Of a DNA stretch of 9,410 nucleotides, positions 1 to 6,511 are shown piece after piece. Each line of letters opens with the position of its first letter. Positions within the stretch are counted from its first letter, which is position 1. The position numbers and the translations under genes were made by a program. Below the pieces are notes generated by a model. The model ran no database searches. It saw nothing but the letters and a program-made list of their open reading frames with translations, and was not told where the DNA came from. Source of the DNA: Alphaproteobacteria bacterium (GTDB lineage: Bacteria; Pseudomonadota; Alphaproteobacteria; Rhizobiales; Hyphomicrobiaceae); the NCBI GenBank assembly GCA_005888525.1, contig VBAB01000141.1:1-9410 (forward strand), in the 5' to 3' direction.

Positions 1-420
1 CGGACGGCCGCTTTCCAGGGCCAGCCGCTCGGGAAAGTCGAGCAGGGGGGACAGATCCCAGTCCGGATCGGTCTGGCCGGCGATGATGAGGTCGGCGGCG
101 CGGCCATGCTCCATCACGACGGAGGCTAGGTCGACGTGCGGAACCTTCCGCAGATGCCACTCCGCAACGAAGGCTGCGTTCGCGGTCATGCGTGAAAACG
201 TTGCCGCAATCTCTTCGCCCTGCCTGCGTTCCTGGGCGATAACCGACCCCAGCACCGAGGACGCATAGCCCATGGGCACGGGCGGTGCGGGCATGCTGGC
301 ATAAACATGCAAGCCGAGGAGGTGGGAATTGTAGCGGGTGGCGAGCTGGATGGCGGGCTCGAGCAGTGCTTCCGCGCGCCGGTTGTCGTTCAGATGCACA
401 AGAATGGTTTTGTAAGACAT
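1..420 (-). CDS. Universal stress protein, tandem-type, partial (N-terminal 140 residues)
   Basis: The gene reads on the minus strand from ATG at 420 and is open to the window edge, so the C-terminal part is missing. The protein starts MSYKTILVHLNDNRRAEALL, a typical Usp first strand and helix, followed by GLHVYA (strand 2) and ADLIIAGQTD (strand 4). That last motif, followed by DFPERLALESGRP, fits the two-domain Usp class of about 280 residues, in which the first domain often has a degenerate ATP loop. Here the usual ASHG or GSHG loop is replaced by AGQTDPDWD. A good ribosome binding site (GAGGAG) sits about 8 bases before the ATG. A perfect FNR/FixK box lies 62 bp upstream, so induction under low oxygen is likely. 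Usp proteins are cytoplasmic dimers linked to survival under stress or energy limitation. The family call is firm; the exact role is unknown. Confidence 0.85.
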   Translation of the reverse strand, partial: MSYKTILVHLNDNRRAEALLEPAIQLATRYNSHLLGLHVYASMPAPPVPMGYASSVLGSVIAQERRQGEEIAATFSRMTANAAFVAEWHLRKVPHVDLASVVMEHGRAADLIIAGQTDPDWDLSPLLDFPERLALESGRP

Positions 421-475
421 GGGCCTGCTCCTCGGTTGTCAGCCCTAACAGTGCCTTCGGATGCGCTTCAACTCA

Positions 476-489
476 TTGATCCGGATCAA
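476..489 (-). promoter_or_regulatory. Perfect FNR/FixK-type box upstream of the tandem Usp gene
   Basis: The site reads TTGATCCGGATCAA, a perfect match to the TTGAT-N4-ATCAA consensus of FNR/FixK/Anr regulators. Its centre (482.5) is 62 bp from the ATG at 420. Placing it at -41.5 (class II activation) puts the transcript start near 441. A weak -10-like TGTTAG (minus strand, 445-450) is near the expected place but off by about 3 bases. The only other flanking gene ends at 543 on the same strand, so the site must serve the gene at 1-420. Confidence 0.8.
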
Positions 490-490
490 G

Positions 491-541
491 CGGACTGATC
501 ACCGCTCGGGTGGTGACGGGCAGATGTACGAGCGGTGTCCG
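491..541 (-). terminator. Bulged hairpin between two Usp genes, possible terminator
   Basis: ACCGCTCG (501-508) pairs perfectly with CGAGCGGT (529-536) around a 20-nt loop. An outer CGGAC (491-495) pairs with GTCCG (537-541), leaving TGATC (496-500) as a bulge. The structure begins 2 bp after the stop codon of the minus-strand Usp gene (543) and ends just before the FNR box of the next gene. That position suits a terminator insulating the two genes. No T-run follows on the minus strand, so it is not a canonical intrinsic terminator. Confidence 0.45.
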
Positions 542-542
542 C

Positions 543-980
543 CTATCGGCAGATGAGCACCGGTAGGCTGCTGTGGGTGAGGACATTGACCGCTTGGCTG
601 CCAAGGAGCAGCCTTCCCAGCCCCCGCCTGCCGTGTGAAGCCATGACGATCAGGTCACAACCGCTCTTCTTGGCGGTATCCAAGATTCCATCGGCCGGAT
701 ACTGATCCTTCGCGTGAACCGTCGCGCAACTGATGTCGGCCTTGCGCGCAAGTGCGGACACTCCGGCCAGGATGCGAGCAGCGTTTTCGTTGGCGGTTTT
801 TTCGTAGTCTTCCACCGGAAAGACGATCATCGCCTCGCCTGACACCAAAGCTGTCCATGGCTCCGTCACCGTGACGGCTGTCACCTGCGCATTGAGTGCT
901 CGCGCCAAGGCGAAGCCTGCCGCGACTGCCTTGCCGGCAAGCTCCGAGCCATCGGTGGCGATAAGGATGTGCTTGTACAT
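543..980 (-). CDS. Universal stress protein, single-domain UspA family
   Basis: This 145-residue protein is the usual length for a one-domain Usp. It starts MYKHILIATDGSELAGKA, with Asp10 in the ATDGS motif that contacts adenine in nucleotide-binding Usps. Near the C-terminus, ASHG (114-117), nine residues, then GS (127-128) matches the G2xG9xG(S/T) ATP loop, with Ala for the first Gly. It therefore belongs to the ATP-binding class and is probably a cytoplasmic dimer. The ATG at 980 is preceded by GGAGAAGGAAC, a strong ribosome binding site. The gene lies 40 bp downstream of the conserved hypothetical gene at 1021-1389 on the same strand, and I see no FNR box in that gap, so the two probably share a transcript. 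It is a clear paralogue of the Usp at 1627-2064, sharing the ATDGSELA, ASHGRRG and LLLGSQA blocks. Confidence 0.93.
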   Translation of the reverse strand: MYKHILIATDGSELAGKAVAAGFALARALNAQVTAVTVTEPWTALVSGEAMIVFPVEDYEKTANENAARILAGVSALARKADISCATVHAKDQYPADGILDTAKKSGCDLIVMASHGRRGLGRLLLGSQAVNVLTHSSLPVLICR

Positions 981-1020
981 GTTCCTTCTCCAGCTGTGTG
1001 TTCATTGCAACTGATGCAAA

Positions 1021-1389
1021 TCATAGGTCCCTGACCCAGATGATGCGGAACGTGCGCATCACGCCGTCATGTTCGGTGATAGAGACGTACTCTCCGGGCA
1101 CGAAGTGGTGACGATCGAACTTGAAACCCGGTTCGTCGTCGTCCGTTCGCTTGGCGTCGTAGTCGAACGCCCAGCTGCCGCCGCGGCGGTGCACAAGACG
1201 TCCAAACTCGTCCTTCTGCCCCGGCCAGAACCGCCGCACCCGACAGCGCTCGCGCATGGCGCGCCACTCGTCGGCGAGGAGGTGACCCCCTTCGTCGAGC
1301 GGAGCGGCGAATTCGTATCCGCGGTCCCTGCTTCCTTCAGGGAGCTCGTGGTCCCGCGCTAGCTCCAAACGAATTCGTTTCATGGACAT
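1021..1389 (-). CDS. Conserved hypothetical protein, 122 residues
   Basis: I do not know a function. The protein begins MSMKRIRLELARDHELPEGS and has a charged middle section (RERCRVRRFWPGQKDE). It then has an aromatic stretch (GGSWAFDYDA), an acidic turn (DDDEPGFKF) and a C-terminal strand region (FVPGEYVSITEHDG, then MRTFRIIWV). No signal peptide or membrane helix is seen, so it is probably cytoplasmic. The pattern resembles small hypotheticals found beside Usp genes in Hyphomicrobiales (from memory, not searched). The frame is open much further upstream, but ATG at 1389 has GGGAG about 7 bases before it, and the conserved-looking part starts here; ATG at 1383 is the alternative. It is followed at 40 bp by a Usp gene, probably as one operon. 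The FNR box at 1556-1569 is about 173 bp upstream and could also act in this direction. Confidence 0.75.
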   Translation of the reverse strand: MSMKRIRLELARDHELPEGSRDRGYEFAAPLDEGGHLLADEWRAMRERCRVRRFWPGQKDEFGRLVHRRGGSWAFDYDAKRTDDDEPGFKFDRHHFVPGEYVSITEHDGVMRTFRIIWVRDL

Positions 1390-1555
1390 GGAAGATCTCC
1401 CGTCACTCCATCGGCAACTAGCGGATCGCTGGTTCCCCATTTCTTGGCCGCCGTCGAGCGAGGGAACCTGCTTGTGGGGCATAGCCAGCTCCCGAGTGGG
1501 TGTGGCGGAGATCACCGTATTTCCGAGTTCTCTACGCTGTTGCGCGTGGCTTGCG

Positions 1556-1569
1556 TTGATTTCGATCAA
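1556..1569 (+). promoter_or_regulatory. Perfect FNR/FixK-type box before the plus-strand Usp gene
   Basis: The site reads TTGATTTCGATCAA, a perfect TTGAT-N4-ATCAA. Its centre is 1562.5. A -10-like GATAAG at 1591-1596 predicts a transcript start at about 1603-1604, almost exactly 41.5 bp from the box centre, as expected for class II FNR/FixK activation. The Usp ATG at 1627 follows about 23 bases later. The box lies in the divergent gap between the genes at 1389 (minus) and 1627 (plus), so it may also influence the minus-strand operon. Confidence 0.85.
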
Positions 1570-1626
1570 AGCAGTTGTGGGTGCGGCAGGGATAAGCATC
1601 GGCATCGATCGGTCTTTGGAGCTGCC

Positions 1627-2064
1627 ATGTTCACGCATTTGCTGATCGCGACGGATGGTTCCGAGCTTGCCGCCAAGGCAGAGAGCACGGGCCTAAGACT
1701 GGCAAAACAGCTTGATGCCCGCGTCACAGCAGTGACGGCCACGGAGCCGTGGTCGGCCATGACCAATGGCGGGACTCCGGGCTTAGATTTTCCCATCGCG
1801 GGTTACGAAAAAGCCGCCGCTCGTCATGCCGCGGCAATCCTCGCCAAGGTGCATGAGGCAGCGGCAAAACTTGGCGTCACTTGCGAGAGCGCGCACGTCA
1901 TCGATTTTGCCGCCGAAGCGATCATCGAGACAGCGAAAGTCAAGGGCTGCGACCTGATCGTGATGGCATCGCACGGGCGCCGCGGCGTGAAGCACCTGCT
2001 GCTCGGCAGTCAGGCTCAAAGGGTCGTGTCGCTCAGCTCTCTTCCTGTGCTGGTGTGCCGTTAG
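1627..2064 (+). CDS. Universal stress protein, single-domain UspA family
   Basis: This 145-residue Usp starts MFTHLLIATDGSELAAKA. It carries Asp10 of the nucleotide pocket and the C-terminal ASHG (114-117), nine residues, GS (127-128) loop of ATP-binding Usps. The frame is open from 1444, but ATG at 1627 is chosen for three reasons: the Usp fold begins there, GGAG sits at 1618-1621, and the predicted FNR-dependent transcript start (about 1604) lies just upstream. It is a close paralogue of the Usp at 543-980. The next gene, an APC permease, begins 21 bp after the stop and is probably cotranscribed. Some bacterial APC permeases carry a fused C-terminal Usp domain, so a functional link is plausible. 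Expression is likely induced at low oxygen. Confidence 0.93.
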   Translation: MFTHLLIATDGSELAAKAESTGLRLAKQLDARVTAVTATEPWSAMTNGGTPGLDFPIAGYEKAAARHAAAILAKVHEAAAKLGVTCESAHVIDFAAEAIIETAKVKGCDLIVMASHGRRGVKHLLLGSQAQRVVSLSSLPVLVCR

Positions 2065-2085
2065 AATTCGGAATGGAAATGGCCA

Positions 2086-3420
2086 ATGGCAGATCCTCAC
2101 TTGGCGACAATCTGTTTGGCGAAGGGCGAATTCGTCGCAGATGGGAGTTCCCGTGTCTTGAACTCAAAGCTGCATTCGCGACCGGAAACCGGGACGCGCT
2201 CGCCGACCCTGTCTCGCTCACTGTCCTTGTGGCACGCTACGCTCTATGGGCTGGGCGTCACCATAGGGGCTGGGATCTACGTACTGATCGGCGCAGCCGC
2301 CGCACGCGCCGGCATGCATGCACCGCTCGCATTTGTTGTCGCCGCTGGACTGATGGCTTTGTCCGCTGCATCTTTTGCAGAGCTTGCGTGCCGGCTCCCA
2401 GTGGCCGCCGGCGAGGCTGCGTACGCCCGGGCGGCCTTCGGCTCCGACAAGATCGCCACCGCGGTAGGACTGCTCGTGGTCGCCATTGCGATCGTGTCCG
2501 CAGCCGCAATCAGCATCGGCAGTGCCGGTTATCTCGCGGTGTTCTTGCCGCTGCCCAAATGGGTCCTGGTGGCGGCCGTCGTGTTGACGATGGGGACGGT
2601 GGCCGTCTGGGGGGTCAAGCAATCGGTGACCCTCGCCGGCGTCATGACTCTCATCGAGATTGGTGGGCTCCTGCTTCTCGTGGTTGCTGGCGTCGCATCG
2701 GACGCGCCTATCGTTGCGCGACTACCGGAGATGCTGCCCGCTACGACCGAGTGGGCCCTCTTGGCGGGACTGGTGGGCACGACACTGATCGCCGTCTTCG
2801 CCTTTATCGGCTTTGAGGGTCTTGCCAATATTGCTGAAGAGGTGCGCGATCCAAAACGCAACTTACCCAGGGCGATCTTCCTGACGCTTGTCATATCCAC
2901 GCTCCTTTATGTGTGCGTGGTCTGGATTGCGCTGGTGGCGGTCGGCCGCGCGGAGCTGGCACGATCAGATGCACCGTTGGCTCTCGTGTTCGAACGGCTC
3001 ACGGGCCTATCGCCGCAAAGCATGAGCTTCATTGCGCTGATCGCCACACTCAACGGCATCATCGTCCAGATCATCATGTCGTCGCGCGTTCTCTACGGAC
3101 TGGCGCGCCAAGGGGAATTGCCAGGCGTTTTCAGCTCCGTCGGCAACCGAACTCGCACGCCCGTCGTGGCAACGGTGGTCACGACGGCGCTGGTGTTGGC
3201 CTTGGCTTTGACGTTGCCGCTGCATGACCTTGCCGAGGTGACGTCGCGCCTCACACTCATCGTCTTTACGGTGGTGAACGTTTCGCTCATCCGGATCAAG
3301 CGTCGGCACTTACCGACCCCTACCGGAATCTTCGAGGCACCGGTTTGGGTGCCGTGGGCGGGTGCAGCGGCGTGCGTGGTCCTGCTCATGTTGGACGCAG
3401 CGACCAAGCTCTGGGCTTGA
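2086..3420 (+). CDS. APC-superfamily amino acid permease
   Basis: This 444-residue integral membrane protein has about 11-12 hydrophobic helices after a hydrophilic N-terminus of about 45 residues. Helix 1 carries GVTIGAGIYVLIG (57-69), the unwound substrate-binding segment typical of the APC (2.A.3) family. The FAFIGFEGLANIAEE block, followed by RDPKRNLPRAI, is the hallmark of helix 6 and the following loop. It probably imports or exchanges an amino acid or related solute across the inner membrane; the substrate cannot be told from sequence. ATG at 2086 is the only nearby in-frame ATG. Its ribosome binding site is weak (GGAA), which fits translation coupled to the Usp gene ending 21 bp upstream. 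The long N-terminus means the true start could be further in. It probably shares the FNR-controlled promoter of that Usp gene. Confidence 0.88.
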   Translation: MADPHLATICLAKGEFVADGSSRVLNSKLHSRPETGTRSPTLSRSLSLWHATLYGLGVTIGAGIYVLIGAAAARAGMHAPLAFVVAAGLMALSAASFAELACRLPVAAGEAAYARAAFGSDKIATAVGLLVVAIAIVSAAAISIGSAGYLAVFLPLPKWVLVAAVVLTMGTVAVWGVKQSVTLAGVMTLIEIGGLLLLVVAGVASDAPIVARLPEMLPATTEWALLAGLVGTTLIAVFAFIGFEGLANIAEEVRDPKRNLPRAIFLTLVISTLLYVCVVWIALVAVGRAELARSDAPLALVFERLTGLSPQSMSFIALIATLNGIIVQIIMSSRVLYGLARQGELPGVFSSVGNRTRTPVVATVVTTALVLALALTLPLHDLAEVTSRLTLIVFTVVNVSLIRIKRRHLPTPTGIFEAPVWVPWAGAAACVVLLMLDAATKLWA

Positions 3421-3490
3421 AAAAAATGAAAGTCGTTACGCCTGCCAACTTTCCCTTACGGGTCTATCGAAATAGGTCATGGAGGCGCCA

Positions 3491-3895
3491 ATGTCGGCAC
3501 ACGTTCACGCGGTCGTCTGGATCGATCATCACGAGGCGCGCATCTTTCACTTCAACGCGTCCGAGGCGGACGGGCTGGTGATACACCCCGATCGTCCTGT
3601 GCGCCACCTGCACCACAAGGCGCATAGCACCGGCAGCGGCAACGCGCCTGAGGACCATGACTTTCTCCAGCGCGTCGCCGATGCGATGTCAGATGCGGGT
3701 GTGATTTTGGTGACCGGTCCGGCGAACGAGAAGACCGAGCTGGTCAAACACATCCGTCAACACGCGCCGGCGCTCGTACAGAAGATTGTCGCAGTCGAAA
3801 CCGTGGATCATCCAAGCGACCGGCAACTCGTGGACCACGCGCGGCGGCACTTCAAGTTCGACCATATGATGCCGCCGAGGATCGTTCAGCGCTGA
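3491..3895 (+). CDS. Small 'translational machinery protein' family (eRF1/L7Ae-like)
   Basis: This 134-residue protein starts MSAHVHAVVWIDHHEARIFHF. It contains RHLHHKAHSTGSG, an HDFLQRVADAM helix, VILVTGPANEKTELVKHI and VETVDHPSDRQLVDHARRHF. The ITGPANEKTEL-type segment resembles the glycine turn and helix of eRF1/Pelota domain 3 and L7Ae-like folds. Members are commonly annotated as translational machinery proteins (from memory), but no biochemical role is established that I know of. It is very rich in histidine, especially in the first half. ATG at 3491 is preferred over ATG at 3479 because GGAGG (3481-3485) sits 5 bases before it. It stands alone between the permease (70 bp upstream) and a convergent response regulator gene. 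No FNR box was seen in the upstream gap. Confidence 0.75.
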   Translation: MSAHVHAVVWIDHHEARIFHFNASEADGLVIHPDRPVRHLHHKAHSTGSGNAPEDHDFLQRVADAMSDAGVILVTGPANEKTELVKHIRQHAPALVQKIVAVETVDHPSDRQLVDHARRHFKFDHMMPPRIVQR

Positions 3896-3945
3896 CCACT
3901 CATCGGTGGCAGCGCCACATCTTGATTCAAGCAGGATGAGCAATG

Positions 3946-3978
3946 GCCAACTGATCTTGCCTAGATCAGCCGCTTGGC
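3946..3978. terminator. Bulged hairpin at the convergent gene junction, possible bidirectional terminator
   Basis: GCCAACTGATC (3946-3956) pairs with GATCAG (3964-3969) and TTGGC (3974-3978). This gives 11 base pairs with a 7-nt loop and a 4-nt bulge on the right arm (3970-3973). It spans the stop codon of the minus-strand response regulator gene (3961-3963) and lies 50 bp beyond the stop of the plus-strand gene. It may end transcription from both sides. No T-run is present on either strand, so it is not a textbook intrinsic terminator. Confidence 0.4.
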
Positions 3979-4674
3979 ATCCGCCGCGAACGTGTATCCG
4001 ACGCCACGCACGGTCTTGATCAGCTGGGGATGCTCCGGGTCTCCCTCGATCTTCTTGCGCAACCGCGCGATCAAATTGTCGATCGAACGATCGAGCGGAG
4101 ACCAGTCGTGGCCCTTGAGCACATCCATTATTTCGTCTCGCGACAGCACGCGATGTGGCCTCTTCACGAATGCTTCGAGCAAGTTGAACTCGCTGGTGGT
4201 GAGTTCCTGGTCCTCGCCGCTATCGCGTTTGAGGCTGCGGCGACTGATGTCCAAGATCCACCCTTCGAACGCATACCTTTGCCCCGAAGAGGGAGTTGGC
4301 TCGGCCGCAGCCGTGCGCCTCAGGACCGCACGGACACGCGCAACCAGCTCCCGCAGTTCGAAAGGTTTGGCGAGGTAGTCGTCGGCCCCGAGCTCGAGCC
4401 CGACCACCCGGTCGATCGCATCACCCTTCCCGGTCAACATGATGATCGGGATATTGCGGTCCTTGCGTATATCGCGGGCCAAGTCGAGACCGTTCTCCTT
4501 GCCGAGATTGAGGTCGAGCGTGATGAGGGTGACCGGGTTGCGCTCGAGGCAGGCACGTAGCTCGGCGCCGTCCTTGGCATCCGATACGGCGAAGCCTTCG
4601 CCTTCGAAGCACCGCCGAAGCAGTGTCCGGACCTTCGGGTCGTCGTCAACGACGAGAATGTGGGCACCGCTCAT
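3961..4674 (-). CDS. OmpR/PhoB-family two-component response regulator
   Basis: This 237-residue DNA-binding response regulator has a receiver domain at about residues 5-120. It contains the acidic pair Asp10/Asp11 in ILVVDDD, phosphoacceptor Asp54 in TLDLNLG, Thr81 in MLTGKG and Lys103 in YLAKPF. A winged-helix effector domain (about 133-230) contains LTTSEFNLLEAFV and LIARLRKKIEGDP, then the wing motif TVRGVGYTF. ATG at 4674 is chosen because GGGAG sits about 7 bases upstream; the TTG just before it is less likely. The gene is divergent from a hybrid histidine kinase with 127 bp between the start codons, so they may form a signalling pair or share control. It is OmpR-type, not the NarL/FixJ-type regulator usually paired with FixL. 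Targets are unknown, but tandem sites upstream of itself or the kinase would be expected. Confidence 0.93.
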   Translation of the reverse strand: MSGAHILVVDDDPKVRTLLRRCFEGEGFAVSDAKDGAELRACLERNPVTLITLDLNLGKENGLDLARDIRKDRNIPIIMLTGKGDAIDRVVGLELGADDYLAKPFELRELVARVRAVLRRTAAAEPTPSSGQRYAFEGWILDISRRSLKRDSGEDQELTTSEFNLLEAFVKRPHRVLSRDEIMDVLKGHDWSPLDRSIDNLIARLRKKIEGDPEHPQLIKTVRGVGYTFAADAKRLI

Positions 4675-4801
4675 CAAGCCGCTCCCGGTTGCGCAAGGCG
4701 TTCATTTCGAAAGCTTGTCCACAGTCTGATGGTTCGTAAACACTAATGCGCCCGTGTTAGCATGGCCGCGAAAAAAGGGCATCGTCCTTGGGGAACCTGT
4801 C

Positions 4802-6388
4802 ATGTCGCAGAATGCCGCCGAGACGTCCTCGCCCGCGGTGCAGGCCGCAAAGCTGCGGGGGATCCTGGAGTCGGCAGTCACGGCCATAATCACCATCGAT
4901 CACCGCGGTTTGATCGAGACGGTCAATCCGGCGACCGAACGGTTGTTCGGGTATGGGGCCGCAGAGCTCATTGGGCAAAACGTCAAGGTCCTCATGCCGC
5001 AGCCCTACCGCGCCGAGCATGATGGATACATCGCCAACTACGCTGGAACCGGAGTCAAGAAGATCATCGGCATCGGTCGAGAAGTGAGTGGGCGGCGCAA
5101 GGACGGTACGACCTTCCCGCTGCATTTGTCGGTCAGCGAATTCGATGCCGAAGGCCGCCGGTATTTCACCGGCATGATCCACGACATCAGCGACCGTCAG
5201 CATGTCGAGGATGCCCTGCGCGAGAGCGAGCGTCAGCTGGCGCAGTCCCAGAAGATGGAGGCCGTCGGTCAACTCACCGGCGGCATTGCCCACGACTTCA
5301 ATAACTTGCTGTTGGTTGTCACGGGCAACCTCGAGCTGTTGGAGCCCCGTCTCTTGGACGACGAGTCGCGCGCGCTTCTCAAGGAGGCGCAGGATGCCGC
5401 GGCCCTAGGGTCCAAGCTCACGGACCAGCTGCTGACCTTCGCCCGTCGCCGACACATGGACGCACACGTCATCCAGCTGAACGATCTCGTCGTAAGCGTC
5501 ACCGACATGCTGCGCCGGACGCTCGGTGAGCACATCACGCTGTCGACATCGTTGGCACCCGAGGTGTGGGCGACGCGGGCCGATCCCGGGCAGTTTCAGA
5601 GCGCAATCGTCAATATGGCGGTCAACGCCCGCGATGCCATGGCGCAAGGCGGCAAGCTGGTGGTCGAAACCCGCAACATGGTGTTCGATGAGCAGCACGC
5701 GGATTTCCATTCCGAGTTGCCGCCGGGCGAATACGTGCAGTTGTCGATCTCCGACAGCGGGACGGGAATGCCGCCGGACGTGCGCGATCGGGTGTTCGAG
5801 CCGTTTTTCACCACCAAGGAGAAGGGGAGGGGCACGGGTCTCGGCCTGGCGATGGTGTACGGCTTTGTGAAGCAGTCCGGCGGCCATGTCACGATCTACA
5901 GCGAGGTGGGCCACGGCACCACGATCAATCTGTATTTGCCGCGAGCCGACGGGGCATCGGTGGAGGATGCCGCAGGCGCGAAGAAGGCTGACACCGATAC
6001 GCGGGCCCGCGAAACCATTCTTGTCGTGGAAGATGACGAACGTGTGCGCCAGCTCACCATCAAGCGTCTGAAACTGATCGGCTACCAGGTTCTCGAAGCT
6101 CACGATGGGCCGAGCGCTCTCGAGATGCTGCGTCGCGGCGACGAGGTGGACCTGGTCTTTACCGATGTCATCATGCCCGGTGGCCTCTCGGGACGCGAAG
6201 TGGCGATCCGCGCGCGCGAGATGAAACCGGGCATCAAGGTCCTGCTGACCTCGGGATATGCCGAAGAGCTGGTGCATGGCGACGAACTGCAGCGCGAGCG
6301 GCTCAAGGTCTTGCGGAAGCCCTACCAGCAAGCCGATCTCGTGGCCGCCCTGCGTGACGTGCTGGCCGAACCTCCAGCTGCATCTTAG
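4802..6388 (+). CDS. FixL-like PAS hybrid sensor histidine kinase with C-terminal receiver
   Basis: This 528-residue protein lacks membrane helices and is probably a soluble sensor. Its PAS domain (about 17-130) aligns with FixL: PYRAEHDGYI carries His73 at the position of the FixL proximal haem ligand (His200 in B. japonicum), and IIGIGR carries Arg93 at the position of Arg220. Leu109 matches Leu236, and Val111 replaces Ile238. A short coiled linker (ALRESERQL) leads to a HisKA domain with phosphoacceptor His164 in GGIAHDFNN. The ATPase domain follows, with an N box (NMAVNARDAM), G1 (DSGTGMP), an F box (FEPFFTTK) and G2 (GTGLGLAMV). A receiver (about 404-522) has Asp411/412, Asp455 in FTDVIMPGG and Lys506. 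ATG at 4802 is chosen because GGGGAA is 6 bases upstream; the GTG at 4754 lacks such a site. Haem binding and oxygen sensing are inferred. Confidence 0.9.
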   Translation: MSQNAAETSSPAVQAAKLRGILESAVTAIITIDHRGLIETVNPATERLFGYGAAELIGQNVKVLMPQPYRAEHDGYIANYAGTGVKKIIGIGREVSGRRKDGTTFPLHLSVSEFDAEGRRYFTGMIHDISDRQHVEDALRESERQLAQSQKMEAVGQLTGGIAHDFNNLLLVVTGNLELLEPRLLDDESRALLKEAQDAAALGSKLTDQLLTFARRRHMDAHVIQLNDLVVSVTDMLRRTLGEHITLSTSLAPEVWATRADPGQFQSAIVNMAVNARDAMAQGGKLVVETRNMVFDEQHADFHSELPPGEYVQLSISDSGTGMPPDVRDRVFEPFFTTKEKGRGTGLGLAMVYGFVKQSGGHVTIYSEVGHGTTINLYLPRADGASVEDAAGAKKADTDTRARETILVVEDDERVRQLTIKRLKLIGYQVLEAHDGPSALEMLRRGDEVDLVFTDVIMPGGLSGREVAIRAREMKPGIKVLLTSGYAEELVHGDELQRERLKVLRKPYQQADLVAALRDVLAEPPAAS

Positions 6389-6414
6389 CGACCCGCCCAA
6401 GCCATTTCCGGGGA

Positions 6415-6428
6415 TTGATCGCCGTCAA
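6415..6428 (+). promoter_or_regulatory. FNR/FixK-like box, one mismatch (distal)
   Basis: The site reads TTGATCGCCGTCAA, which matches TTGAT-N4-ATCAA except for G in place of A in the right half. It is 27 bp after the kinase stop codon and 97 bp (centre to centre) upstream of a second FNR-like box. It could be a distal or auxiliary site for the gene starting near 6599. No gene starts at the distance expected if it acted alone at -41.5. Confidence 0.45.
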
Positions 6429-6433
6429 AGGCA

Positions 6434-6465
6434 ACTTCGGCAAGCGACAGTAGTTTTGCCGAAGT
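6434..6465. other. Perfect 10-bp inverted repeat between two FNR-like boxes
   Basis: ACTTCGGCAA (6434-6443) pairs perfectly with TTGCCGAAGT (6456-6465) around a 12-nt loop. It lies 46 bp after the hybrid kinase stop and could end that transcript, but no T-run follows on either strand. It could instead be a protein binding site, since it sits between two FNR-like boxes. The function is unknown. Confidence 0.45.
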
Positions 6466-6511
6466 CAGCTCCCGTGCGCGCCGTGGATCCGCGCTGCCAT
6501 GAGGGCGTTCT

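Noticed and set aside
1390..1638. Longer minus-strand frame for the conserved hypothetical protein.
   Set aside because: The extra N-terminus is low-complexity and overlaps the FNR box and Usp promoter; ATG at 1389 has a good ribosome binding site.
3299..3300. CCGGATCAAG near the end of the permease gene, like a half FNR box.
   Set aside because: Only the right half matches and it is inside coding sequence.
2033..3309. Several long frames on both strands overlapping the permease.
   Set aside because: They are out-of-frame shadows of the permease and give Arg/Gly-rich products without recognisable domains.
3437..3461. TTACG repeats with a CTTTCCCTTACG stretch before the translational machinery gene, slightly like FixJ sites.
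   Set aside because: The match to FixJ sites recalled from memory is too loose and no FixJ gene is present.
3921..3931. CTTGATTCAAG palindrome after the translational machinery gene.
   Set aside because: It lacks the N4 spacing of an FNR/FixK box and sits at a convergent junction where no promoter is expected.
4754..4801. GTG start extending the hybrid kinase by 16 residues.
   Set aside because: No ribosome binding site, and ATG at 4802 has GGGGAA 6 bases upstream.
5405..6400. A 331-codon minus-strand frame opposite the hybrid kinase.
   Set aside because: It is a shadow of the GC-rich kinase gene; the plus-strand product has all kinase and receiver motifs, while this one has none recognised.
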